Shown here: in pieces, positions 8,626 through 16,494 of the stretch
Layout of the letters: the number at the start of each line of letters is the position of its first letter
How positions within the stretch are numbered: position 1 is the stretch's first letter
NCBI GenBank assembly: GCA_012295275.1
Contig: CM022667.1
Span: forward strand, 13,303,416 to 13,323,415
DNA length: 20,000 nucleotides
Direction of reading: 5' to 3'
DNA from: Chrysomallon squamiferum
Lineage: Eukaryota > Mollusca > Gastropoda > Neomphalida > Peltospiridae
Notes under the pieces: generated by a model
What the model was told of the DNA's origin: nothing
Databases searched by the model: none
What the model saw: only the letters and a program-made list of their open reading frames with translations
Program-made: the position numbers and the translations under genes

Positions 8626-9029
8626 ATTTGGATTTATAAAACGTATTTAAATCTTGATTTATTGAAAATGTTCTACCACTGTTAGAAGTACTATTAAACT
8701 GATGAATGCGAAACATGATCGAGAAGCTGTAACAAAATTTGCTGATCTTAACAGAATCGAAGCTAGTAACACAGTTTCGTGGCTGAACGGAAATTCACTG
8801 AAGAAGAATGAAGCACCATCGAGTACCATCTCTGTCAAAAAACGTGTCGTTGTCCATCGACCCCAGCCTCATTAGATTCCTGTTTATTTAAAGGCACCGT
8901 ATCGACTGCTCCAGTTGGTCTTCGAAGATAAAGTTAATATTTGTGTGCTCTGTTCTTAATGCAGATTACGACTAAGTTTTAAAGTTTGGTACGGTTTTCA
9001 ATATCTTTCATATCGTTTCTTTTGTTTTT
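8626..9029. other. Low-copy stretch
   Basis: Non-repetitive sequence containing the small open frame at 8702-8875, described separately. No other signal is visible. Confidence 0.5.
8702..8875 (+). CDS. Doubtful small open frame, 57 codons, non-repetitive
   Basis: An ATG at 8702 opens 57 sense codons to a TAG at 8873-8875. The frame is open upstream to 8666. The translation has balanced, protein-like composition (it begins Met-Asn-Ala-Lys-His-Asp-Arg-Glu and ends Val-Val-His-Arg-Pro-Gln-Pro-His). It has no simple-sequence content, no membrane segment and no motif I recognise. The start context is weak (C at -3). A 60-70 codon open frame is not improbable by chance in DNA of this composition. 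It could be a decayed transposon or exon fragment. Confidence 0.15.
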   Translation: MNAKHDREAVTKFADLNRIEASNTVSWLNGNSLKKNEAPSSTISVKKRVVVHRPQPH

Positions 9030-9031
9030 GT

Positions 9032-9070
<39 letters not shown>

Positions 9071-9182
9071 TTCTGTTGCTACTACTACTACTGCTGCTGC
9101 TGCTATTATTAGTACTACTACTACTACTGCTGCTGCTGCTACTACTACTAGTACAACGCTTATTATTATTATTATTATTAAT
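9030..9182. repeat. Compound trinucleotide field (ACT, TGC, ATT)
   Basis: ACT, CTG and ATT runs in one register. The poly-Leu frame is an artefact of the repeat. Confidence 0.93.
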
Positions 9183-9204
9183 GTTACTGCTGGTTTCTTT
9201 TTTG

Positions 9205-9209
<5 letters not shown>

Positions 9210-9275
<66 letters not shown>
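9210..9275. repeat. (CT)33 microsatellite
   Basis: A perfect CT alternation of about 65 bp. Confidence 0.97.
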
Positions 9276-9276
<1 letters not shown>

Positions 9277-9728
9277 AAACCAAAGAATTACATTATAGAG
9301 GTTTCTGAATTCACGAGCTAGAACGAAAAATAACGGAGCTGAACCAGTGACGTCATAAAAAACTAATGAAAACATACCATCGTCTTGACCTTATTTTTAT
9401 GTAATACTTTATTAGCAGTAAAGTTTAGTTACTACTACCAAATAAAATAACGATGTAGAACTTTTGTGGCACCATTTCTTTAACACGAAATATCGATCTG
9501 GGACCCTCGAATCGGGAACCCATTCAAGTATCTCTCAATCGCGAGAAACCTGAAAACTCTGTCACCCAACCTGTGAATGGAGAAAACGTTTAAATGTGTA
9601 CATGTAAAAGTTTTCATTGAAAACTTCTGAAGTGGAGTGGAAAGCTGAACAAGTCTTGTTAAGAAGGTAGAGGCAGACAATGATTTTCCTTCAAGTTTTT
9701 ACTTTTTATAAGTTTCTTATATACAAAC
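9276..9728. other. Low-copy stretch
   Basis: Mixed-composition sequence with a perfect CRE. A 66-codon minus-strand frame (9680-9480) is non-repetitive but begins at TTG and shows no recognisable motif. I do not call it. Confidence 0.45.
9348..9355. promoter_or_regulatory. Perfect CRE palindrome
   Basis: TGACGTCA in the context CCAGTGACGTCA, identical over 12 bases to the site at 1356-1367. Confidence 0.35.
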
Positions 9729-9772
9729 ACACACACACACACATACACAACAAAGCACACACTCAAACACAC
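9729..9772. repeat. (CA)n repeat
   Basis: An imperfect CA run that grades into the 32-bp tandem units. Confidence 0.85.
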
Positions 9773-9855
9773 ACACATAATTATTCTTTACACACATACA
9801 CAACACACATAATTATTCTTTACACACATACACAACACAACATAATTATTCTTTC
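9773..9855. repeat. 32-bp minisatellite, about 2.6 copies
   Basis: Two identical 32-bp units (9773-9804 and 9805-9836) have an ACACATAATTATTCTTT core followed by CA-rich sequence. A partial third copy with a one-base insertion follows (9837-9855). Confidence 0.93.
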
Positions 9856-9955
9856 TTCAAAGGTTGTTTGGTGAACGAATGCAATTATCTATTTTTAGTC
9901 GAAAAATACTGAAAAGATAACAGTTCGAAACAGTGAGAAGATTTTGTTGTTTGTG

Positions 9956-10390
9956 CTGTGTTTTTTTCTTTTTTCTGTACAACAATTTTCAAACAACGAA
10001 AATCTTTCTTCTTCTTCTTCTGCTTTTCTGTATAATGTTAGTCTTTCTTGCCTTTTCTATTTTTTTTTTTTTTTACAATTTCTAAATAACGCAAAACTGC
10101 TTTCCTCTCATTTTTTATTATTATTATTTTTTTTTTTTTTTTTACCCCCTTTCTCTTTGATTTATCTCACAAAATCTGAACGCATGTTAGAGTGAATAAA
10201 GCCTGCAGATAATAATAAAAAAAAAAAAAAAAAAATAATAAACATGTACTTCGGGACGCATTATAATTACATGTAGGCGGTTTGGATCCTGTTTTCAAAG
10301 TGGTTATTATGTTCAAGTTTGATCTCCGCTTTTCTCTCCTTCTTTTATAAACGGCAAGCAAAAAAAAAAAAAAAAAAAAACTCCCACATG
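9956..10390. repeat. T-rich then A-rich homopolymer region
   Basis: T-rich and CTT-rich sequence (9956-10145) with pure T runs near 10057-10076 and 10129-10143. A runs follow at 10217-10235 and 10360-10380. T-rich and A-rich halves lie in inverted order. The poly-Phe/Leu frames are artefacts. Confidence 0.8.
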
Positions 10391-10574
10391 GTGATAATAT
10401 TATAAGAAGTTGTTCCATAACAAATTATCTAACATTCGAGTTCGTGTTCGGATTGTTTATTGTTACAGGGTTTCAGGGATCGTTTAGTGCAGAGCTGCAC
10501 ATATCTGTCTCGTTTGTGACACTCGCTTTGTGTCGCGACGCAATTCACCTACGTACCTTTTGATATCTGCTGTA
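10391..10574. other. Low-copy, CpG-containing stretch
   Basis: Contains GTGCAG-AG-CTGCAC, a perfect 6-bp-arm hairpin, at 10487-10500 and GTCGCGAC at 10532-10539. A splice-acceptor-like TTATTGTTACAG ends at 10468. No open frame supports an exon. Confidence 0.45.
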
Positions 10575-10655
10575 GATACGAGCTAGAGTAGTTGACGGAG
10601 ACGTCAAAGGTTCTGGGATCGATTCTTGATAGTACTCCGATTACGTGACCCGGAT
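10575..10655 (+). mobile_element. Degenerate tRNA-derived SINE head (plus strand)
   Basis: GAGCTAGAGTAGTTGACGGA resembles a diverged Pol III A box. It is followed at tRNA-like distance by GGTTCTGGGATCGATTCTTG, which fits a B box/T-arm (GATCGATTC). The body passes into an ATT-rich tail. T-stem pairing is mostly lost, so this is not a working tRNA. Cephalopod genomes are known to hold tRNA-derived SINEs; the family here is not identified. Confidence 0.35.
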
Positions 10656-10717
10656 CTTTTTTATTATTATTATTATTTTATTATTTTTTATTATTATTAT
10701 TATTATTTTATTTTTTT

Positions 10718-10752
<35 letters not shown>
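10656..10752. repeat. (ATT)n and (TA)n repeats
   Basis: ATT units with T-run interruptions, then TA runs at about 10719-10752. They could be the tail of the adjacent SINE-like element. Confidence 0.85.
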
Positions 10753-10753
<1 letters not shown>

Positions 10754-11040
10754 TACAGACGAGTTAGTTATTCTGATAACTGGACTCGTTTTAAAACAGT
10801 TTTAGTCCACAGTTTGTATAACGGAGGTCTTCGAAGCTGTTTTTTTTTTTTTCTGTACCTAATATATTACAAGCGCTTTCGATAAAAACTTTGTGAATTT
10901 CGAGAAAATAATAAATTATGTGTGACACAGCCGTGTTGACACTAGACTACGTTCTAACACGTAGCTAAACATACAGGAATCCGTGACTTGATTGCGTTAA
11001 ATTGAAATTAAATTTGTTGTGAAATAAAATAAATTAAATT
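10753..11040. other. AT-rich low-copy stretch
   Basis: No gene, long frame or repeat of note is visible. Confidence 0.5.
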
Positions 11041-11215
11041 TAAAAAAACCCAATGAAAACCCACACAAAAAGCTCCAAAAAAGAAGAACAAAATAACAAC
11101 AAAAAAAAAACCCACAAAAAAAACAGCCAGTAAATACCTCCAACCAAACAAGTTAACAAGACATGCAGAAAAAAAAGGAACAAAGAATTAAAAAAAATAA
11201 AAAATGAAAGAAATT
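11041..11215. repeat. A-rich low-complexity region
   Basis: A-runs broken by CCC, CACA and GAA over about 170 bp. Confidence 0.75.
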
Positions 11216-11250
11216 AAGATTTGTAAACAAAACCTTAGATTGCTGTTATT

Positions 11251-11252
<2 letters not shown>

Positions 11253-11291
<39 letters not shown>

Positions 11292-11293
11292 TT
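11253..11293. repeat. (ATT)n microsatellite
   Basis: About 13 perfect ATT units. Confidence 0.93.
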
Positions 11294-11722
11294 AATATTT
11301 AATTGCAGTTCTATGATAATTAAAACTACTGAAAAGTTCACCACGGAAGTGAAACAGAACTGTAAATAACCGCAATAACTGGGATTACGTTGTTGTATTT
11401 TGTTCTTGTTTTCAAATATTTGAATTTTATATTACAGCAATATCAGCAGACGACAGTCTAATGTTTCCCGCGCTGTTTGGAGTTGTCGCCAAACGTAGAG
11501 AAATATGACAATATTTGTAGCAACACCGAAGTTTCTCAGAACCACCTGTATAAACTGCACCGTAAAACCTTTTCTTTCGTAACTACAACGACAACATCAA
11601 GACGAGATTCAGCGAGACTTCATTGCCAGTCAAGGAAAACATGGACGATGTGTTCTTTTTTTTTCATAATGAAATGTCTGTAATATTTTAACTTAATATT
11701 TTTTTATTTCACTATGTGCATG

Positions 11723-11723
<1 letters not shown>
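11294..11723. other. Low-copy stretch with short open frames
   Basis: Contains a splice-acceptor-like TTTTATATTACAG ending at 11437. A 74-codon non-repetitive plus-strand frame (11462-11683) has no ATG near its start. No family is recognised and I do not call a gene. Confidence 0.45.
11464..11473. promoter_or_regulatory. E2F-type site match
   Basis: TTTCCCGCGC matches the E2F consensus TTTSSCGC exactly, in otherwise AT-rich low-copy DNA. Confidence 0.25.

Positions 11724-11758
<35 letters not shown>
11724..11758. repeat. (AT)n microsatellite
   Basis: A perfect AT alternation of about 35 bp. Confidence 0.93.
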
Positions 11759-11763
<5 letters not shown>

Positions 11764-11784
11764 TGTGATATATGAACATATATT

Positions 11785-11785
<1 letters not shown>

Positions 11786-11830
<45 letters not shown>
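11786..11830. repeat. (AG)22 microsatellite
   Basis: A perfect AG alternation, opposite in strand sense to the four long CT tracts. Confidence 0.96.
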
Positions 11831-11832
<2 letters not shown>

Positions 11833-11889
11833 TCGAAAGAAACATCGTAAAATAAATAAAAATAGTAAAAGATCGAGAAATGTAAGAAA

Positions 11890-11985
11890 TGTATTCGAAC
11901 GCCAGTACCCGGATTCGAACTAAGATCCTAAAACAGCAATGTTTTATCATACAGTAAGAAAATGCCCTAACTGACCCCCAAAAAA
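11890..11985 (-). mobile_element. Degenerate tRNA-derived SINE or tRNA pseudogene (minus strand)
   Basis: On the minus strand, GGGGGTCAGTTAGGGCA (near 11979-11963) resembles a tRNA 5' end with the D-arm part of an A box. A perfect B box, GTTCGAATCC, follows at 11920-11911. The A-to-B spacing is about 10-14 bases longer than in an ordinary tRNA, and no anticodon stem is obvious. A second B-box-like GTTCGAATAC lies at 11900-11891, 20 bases further on. The 3' flank runs through AT-rich sequence into the CT-rich complement of the (AG)22 array, a SINE-like tail. Confidence 0.45.
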
Positions 11986-11999
11986 AATATATATAACAT

Positions 12000-12390
12000 T
12001 TCAAAACACTCATTTCAATGTAATTATTAAACTTTTGTTCGGTACTTTGTTTCTGCCATCTCAGTACTTCAGGAATCCTTTTGTTTTACTTTGTTTTTCG
12101 TTTCTTTTTCTCATCATTGATTGATACATGAGACGATTTACCTGAGTGCTGTGACATTCAGGTAAAGTTATGATAGGCAAGATATGTCAGCAGCAGAAAT
12201 GCTGAAGGAAACATTGATACACACACAATGTTAATAATTCAGAAGATTCTAAGTAGATATGTCGAGTGTTTTGTATGTTGAAGTTCAGAGTTACCTTGGT
12301 GCAGAACATTTACCGTTTGTTATTCGTGTTTATATGAACGTTTGATTTTCTTTGCCAGTGTATGTATTAAAGAGAAATATAATAGAAGAT

Positions 12391-12394
<4 letters not shown>
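12000..12394. other. Low-copy stretch
   Basis: Mixed sequence with T-rich patches and the hairpin at 12137-12166. A classical acceptor-like TTTTCTTTGCCAG ends at 12358, but the sequence after it runs into (AG)n within 40 bases. No gene is visible. Confidence 0.45.
12137..12166. other. Perfect 9-bp inverted repeat with 12-base loop
   Basis: TTTACCTGA and TCAGGTAAA are exact complements separated by 12 bases. Each arm contains CAGGTA, a ZEB-type half-site that also resembles a 5' splice site, so the element looks the same on both strands. Confidence 0.6.

Positions 12395-12445
<51 letters not shown>
12395..12445. repeat. (AG)25 microsatellite
   Basis: A perfect AG alternation of 51 bp. Confidence 0.97.
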
Positions 12446-12447
<2 letters not shown>

Positions 12448-12486
12448 TTTAAAAAATCATACCTGTTTGCATCAATACAAAGAAAA

Positions 12487-12541
12487 CACACACACACACA
12501 TATATTAAAAAGAAATAATTACTCTCTCTCTCTTTCTCTTT
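12487..12541. repeat. (CA)n and short (CT)n repeats
   Basis: CA units at 12487-12500 and CT/TTCTCT at 12522-12541. The CT segment is complementary to part of the preceding (AG)25. Confidence 0.85.
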
Positions 12542-12549
12542 CAAATATT

Positions 12550-12716
12550 TCATTACCTAAAAACACTCGTATTTTAACTGTTTTACAAACTCATTTCTTA
12601 TTTATTACCATTTGTTTTGTTTTCTTCTTTTCTTTTTCGGAGTATTTTTCTCTTTTTTTTTATGTTGTTTTCTTTTTTTCTTTTTTAGTTGTCTGCTACA
12701 AGAAAGAAACAATTAC

Positions 12717-12743
<27 letters not shown>
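12550..12743. repeat. T-rich region ending in poly(A)
   Basis: TTTTC-rich sequence to about 12690, then A27 at 12717-12743. Confidence 0.8.
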
Positions 12744-12748
<5 letters not shown>

Positions 12749-12769
12749 CCGAATAAGTGTAATGTTTTA

Positions 12770-12970
12770 GACAGGTAGCACGTGTGAACATCTGCAGAAG
12801 TGTGCCTTCTGGAATGAAATGCGAAAGAATTCTCTCGTCTGCTTGTTGGCTGTCAGCGTCGTTGAAAGAACATCGTAGGCATCTCGACACGTGATGTTAC
12901 GTTATGTCGAAGCTCCATTTATCACTTCACGAAAAATGGCGGTATCACCGGAAGTGATCAACAATACTAC
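12770..12970. promoter_or_regulatory. Promoter-like low-copy island (E-box, YY1-like, ETS cluster)
   Basis: Within 200 bp of low-copy DNA flanked by poly(A) tracts lie CACGTG at 12779-12784 and CACGTG again at 12888-12893. AAAATGGCGG (YY1-like) is at 12933-12942 and ACCGGAAGTG (perfect ETS/GABP) at 12947-12956. YY1 and ETS motifs close together near a start site are typical of metazoan housekeeping core promoters. ATCACTTC at 12921-12928 and GAAGTGAT at 12951-12958 form an 8-bp inverted repeat around the YY1-like site. The ATG inside that site (12936) has an ideal start context. It opens 41 codons, non-repetitive for 23 residues and then Lys-rich through the poly(A), ending at 13061. Confidence 0.35.
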
Positions 12971-13002
12971 ATTCCGCACAACCACTTACATTAACTTCAG
13001 AA

Positions 13003-13003
13003 C

Positions 13004-13036
<33 letters not shown>

Positions 13037-13085
13037 AAAAAAAAAAAATGGAGAAAATTAAAAAGAGCAACTAATAAATAATAAT

Positions 13086-13130
<45 letters not shown>

Positions 13131-13150
13131 AATAAAATAATAAATAATAA
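13003..13150. repeat. Poly(A) plus (AAC)n/(AAT)n repeat
   Basis: A-runs at 13003-13048, then AAT and a perfect (AAC)n at about 13087-13128, followed by AAT. Confidence 0.92.
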
Positions 13151-13341
13151 TAGCAGTTATTGTTGTAATAGTAACATTTGTAAAGAAAACAAAAATCAAA
13201 CAATCATGAACAAATTTATAATAAATAAAAAAAAAAAAAGTAAGTAAATAAATAAATAAAAAATGCAAAAGATAATAACAATTACAAAGACGAAGAGGAA
13301 AAAAGTTAGCGAGAAACAGAAGTAAAAAAAAAAAAAAAAAA
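13151..13341. repeat. A-rich region with AAAT units
   Basis: A-rich sequence with an A run near 13229-13239, AAAT units (13243-13262) and an A run at 13323-13341. Confidence 0.7.
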
Positions 13342-13770
13342 ATTAAAAATAACAGCCCAGCAACCTAATGACAAAGTACTGAACGGTTACTTCATCGAAA
13401 TCATTATTTTTACAACGTAGAGCGGAGAGAAAAGCAAATATTTACAGTTCACATCTTTAGGTCTGTTAATAGATCGGTGTTAACGTCTTTTTCAGGTAAT
13501 GCAGAAAGGTTAACATCCTTTGCTCTTGAACAAAATTCATTGTGACACTTCACGATCGCCGAAACAGATAACTTGCAGACGTTTATATGCTTCAGTAATT
13601 ATTTTAAAACCACAACTGGTTCCCAGCTGTCGTTCATTCTTTTATCTTCCATAATGTAGCGGAGCATTGTTAAAATGAACAGTGAAGAGAGATGAATGAA
13701 GATGTGTCTGCAAAATATATAGTCTTCGTTTTGTTTGAAATATTTTGTCGGAGTGAATTTGTAAATGAAG
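13342..13770. other. Low-copy stretch
   Basis: Mixed AT-rich sequence with no long open frame or recognisable element. Confidence 0.5.
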
Positions 13771-13790
13771 TTTTTTTTTTTTTTTTTTTT
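13771..13790. repeat. Poly(T) run
   Basis: Twenty consecutive T residues. Confidence 0.9.
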
Positions 13791-14435
13791 AAGATGATGG
13801 GAGGTTTAAATATGTTGTTTGGTTATTTATATGACTGCTTACGTACTTGTGTTTGGCGTTATCAGTTTCTTTTAATTTACTTGTTTCTTGTTTTGTTAAA
13901 CACACACACACACATTATTTATTTACATGTCATTAGCTAACTGACAACAGACACAGTGTACGCTAACAATGCTTCTTTTTTTTCTTCAGGATTTCGATCA
14001 AGGAAAAAATTTTTACTTTCTTTTTATTATTCAAAAAATAACAGTATTTTCTAAAACGTAGCATCATGTTAATGAACAGTGTTTTTAAAAATATTTCCTA
14101 TTTGTGAAGAGTACTTTACTCTCTATTTATCCAAAACATTTAAAAAATAGCATTTGATCATTAACGAAATATTGACTATATCAGTAAGAAATAAACAAAT
14201 AAAAAACAATGACAAAAAAAAAAAAAAAAAATCATCCTCCTTTCTGGAATACTGATTCGCCAGTAATATTTTATCACCTATAGTTTGCCATCTGTAACAT
14301 GAAAGAAGCTCAAAACAACGAAAAGAAAAACAAGAATAAATATATTATCAAGAGTATGTTGTAACTGGGTGTTTATGAGTGCATGTGTTTATTGTGTAAT
14401 GTGTGTTTTTGTGATTATGTCTGTCTTTAAGATAT
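13791..14435. other. AT-rich stretch
   Basis: Contains a short CA run (13901-13913), an A run at 14214-14230 and low-copy AT-rich DNA. No gene is visible. Confidence 0.5.
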
Positions 14436-14670
14436 AAAGCAGAAGGAACGAGAAAGGGAGAGAGATTGTAAGAGAAATGGACAGACAGCTAAAGAGAGGA
14501 ATTCAGACACACAGAGAAGGAGACGGGCAGACAGACAGGCAGACAGTGAGAGAGAGAGAGACAAAGAGAGAGACAGAGAAAGAAATAGTGAGAAAGAGAG
14601 AGAAGAAGAGGGAGACAGAAAGAAAAAGCGAAACAGACAGAGAGAGAAAACGAGAGTCAGAGAAAGATGC

Positions 14671-14705
<35 letters not shown>

Positions 14706-14750
14706 GACGAACAGAGAGAAAGAGAAAGAGACACACACACACATATAACA
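14436..14750. repeat. Purine-rich (GA)n/(GACA)n low-complexity region
   Basis: About 310 bp of GAGA, GAAA and GACA units, including a perfect (GACA)n run at 14670-14704, ending in a short CA run. Frames of 80-120 codons cross it on both strands (Arg/Glu/Thr- and Ser/Leu/Val-rich) and are repeat-derived. Confidence 0.93.
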
Positions 14751-15038
14751 AGAAACAGAAAATATCTACGGCGCCAGTGCATTATTCGACACAAAGACCA
14801 AACATTTTTTTAAAAAGATATTCCATTAATACTGGTAGAGCGTTTTAGAAAATCCTCTGTATTTTAAAAGTAATAAAAATAGTAAAACTCGTTCCCATGA
14901 TCGAAGCCCGGAGAAAGCGAGCATTGTTGGTGCGCACGCTGTCTGTCGACGGTTAGCTAATTTCGGGACAAAACCTTATGATTTATAGAGATTCAAACCA
15001 TTTAGAGTGAAAACAGAGCACAAAAATAAAACCCAACT
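14751..15038. other. Low-copy stretch
   Basis: Mixed sequence, somewhat GC-richer at 14890-14965, with a GTGCGCAC palindrome. No gene is visible. Confidence 0.5.
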
Positions 15039-15345
15039 ATTTCAAAAAAAAGAAAAGAAAAAAAAAAAAGGGGGAAAAAGTCGGCTGTACCGATGTTTTG
15101 ATAACGAAGAAATTTCCTACACTGACATCTGCATGTAACAAAACGAATTTAGGTAACAAAACGAATTTATTACTACACAGTGGATCGATAAATAAATATT
15201 TAAAAAAAAAAATAAAAATAAATAAATAAACAAAAACAGAAAAAGAATACGTACAGAAAATTTGTTGCGAGGTCATTTGTGTAACATTTTAATTTTGGTA
15301 ATTATGAATGAACGACGTAAAAATCTGAGTCTAACACTCTTTTAC
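15039..15345. other. A-rich stretch with a small tandem duplication
   Basis: A-rich at 15041-15070 and 15200-15245. TAACAAAACGAATTTA occurs twice, starting at 15136 and 15154, an 18-bp-period duplication. No gene is visible. Confidence 0.6.
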
Positions 15346-15715
15346 AGTTGTAGTAAAAGTTGCAGTTGCAGTATAGTGATAACAGTACTAGTATTAGTGG
15401 TAGTAGCAGATTTAATCGCTGTAGTGGTAGCAGTAGCAGTTATAGCAATAGTAGAAATCGAAGACATTGTAGTTATAATAGTAGAATTAGTAGTAGAAGT
15501 ATTAACAGCAGTTTTTATTGTGAAAATTGTAGTTGCAGGTATTGTAACAGTACTCTAGCAGTAATAATTACAATAGGTTTTAACTGCATTTAGTTATTAT
15601 AACAGTAGTAATAGCAACAGTATTAGCATTAGGATTATTATTAGTAGAAGTTCTAATAGTAATACTGTTAATTACAAAAGCTGTAGTAATTATAATGAAT
15701 GTTATTAATAGTTCC
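15346..15715. repeat. Long decayed trinucleotide field (AGT/AGC/AAT)
   Basis: About 370 bp of AGT, AGC, AAT, ATT and GTT words. The three-base register is kept well enough that two plus-strand frames stay open for most of the first 240 bp (Val/Ile-rich and Ser/Asn/Cys/Arg-rich). Substitutions are common and indels few. I read it as an old interrupted repeat. Confidence 0.8.
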
Positions 15716-15860
15716 TGGTGTTGATGTTGATGTTGTTAACGTCGTCCCCGTATGATAGTGAAAATGACAACAATAATACGACAGAAAAAGAAAAAAAAAA
15801 ATATCTAAGAAAAAAAATCTCCGTAATTTTTTTATTTACTTGCGAAATAACCTTTATTTT
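15716..15860. other. A- and T-rich spacer
   Basis: Homopolymer-rich sequence with no signal. Confidence 0.5.
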
Positions 15861-15943
15861 TTTTTTATCCCACCACGTCAGAAAACAGCATTTCGTAACA
15901 AAGTCAAGATGGCAGCGGGATAAGCACTTGACAACATCAACGA

Positions 15944-15962
15944 TGACGTCGGGTCAGACCCG
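15944..15962. promoter_or_regulatory. CRE-like site overlapping a perfect inverted repeat
   Basis: TGACGTCG (one mismatch to the CRE) overlaps CGGGTC-A-GACCCG, a perfect 6-bp-arm inverted repeat with a one-base centre. Confidence 0.3.
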
Positions 15963-16275
15963 TTTGTGTCAATACACAGTTTCTTTTTTAAGCCCGGCCA
16001 TAAACTTGACGAGAACAATGACAAGAGCGCACACAAAAGACCATTCATGTTTGTAATAAGCAGCCAAGCTTTTACTTTGAACAATTTATTGTCTTCAACA
16101 TGGAGACTGCAAATATGTACTCAAAAACCAGGCCTTTTCGAGAAGTCGCAAGTCGGAGCGTTTACACAAAGTGTACAGAAAAAGAAAAAAAAATGTACAC
16201 TGAATGTCTGTATACCTGTCAAGTAGGTTTATTAACATCTGTGAAGTGCAAATCGTAATTTTACTCGAGAATAAG

Positions 16276-16285
16276 TGTCGCGACA
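16276..16285. other. 10-bp CpG palindrome TGTCGCGACA
   Basis: A perfect palindrome with two CpGs. Its first nine bases also occur at 10531-10539. Confidence 0.5.
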
Positions 16286-16299
16286 AAAAATAAAAAAAA

Positions 16300-16376
16300 T
16301 CATGACAGAAAAAAAAAAAGTAAGAAAAAAATAATAATAAAAATTAAAAGTAAAAAAGTTAAAAATAAAATATAAT

Positions 16377-16447
<71 letters not shown>

Positions 16448-16475
16448 AAAAAAAAAAAAAAAAATAAAAAAAATT
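16300..16475. repeat. A-rich region with (AAT)n
   Basis: A-runs, including about 29 consecutive A at 16383-16410, then about ten AAT units and further A-rich sequence. Confidence 0.9.
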
Positions 16476-16494
16476 ATAGTAGTTTAGAATATAC

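Larger units (their letters stand above)
15861..16299. other. Low-copy, CpG-containing stretch
   Basis: One of the longer complex stretches in the window. It holds AAGATGGCAGC (YY1-like, 15906-15916), a CRE variant joined to a perfect inverted repeat (15944-15962) and TGTCGCGACA (16276-16285). Overlapping frames of 60-112 codons exist in several frames. None has a recognisable motif, and those checked begin at GTG or TTG, so no gene is called. Confidence 0.45.

Noticed and set aside
9480-9680. 66-aa minus-strand frame
   Set aside because: TTG start, no motif, and no splice or promoter context that would support it.
12340-12360. Good splice acceptor TTTTCTTTGCCAG
   Set aside because: The sequence after it runs into (AG)25 within 40 bases and has no matching donor or coding frame.
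14885-14970. Minus-strand tRNA-like segment (TAGCTAACC ... GCTTCGATC)
   Set aside because: Box spacing is about right, but the A box is poor and no stems pair. Too weak to call.
15718-16226. Several overlapping 60-112 codon frames on both strands
   Set aside because: Frames in competing phases cannot all be real. Those checked begin at GTG or TTG, and none has a recognisable domain.
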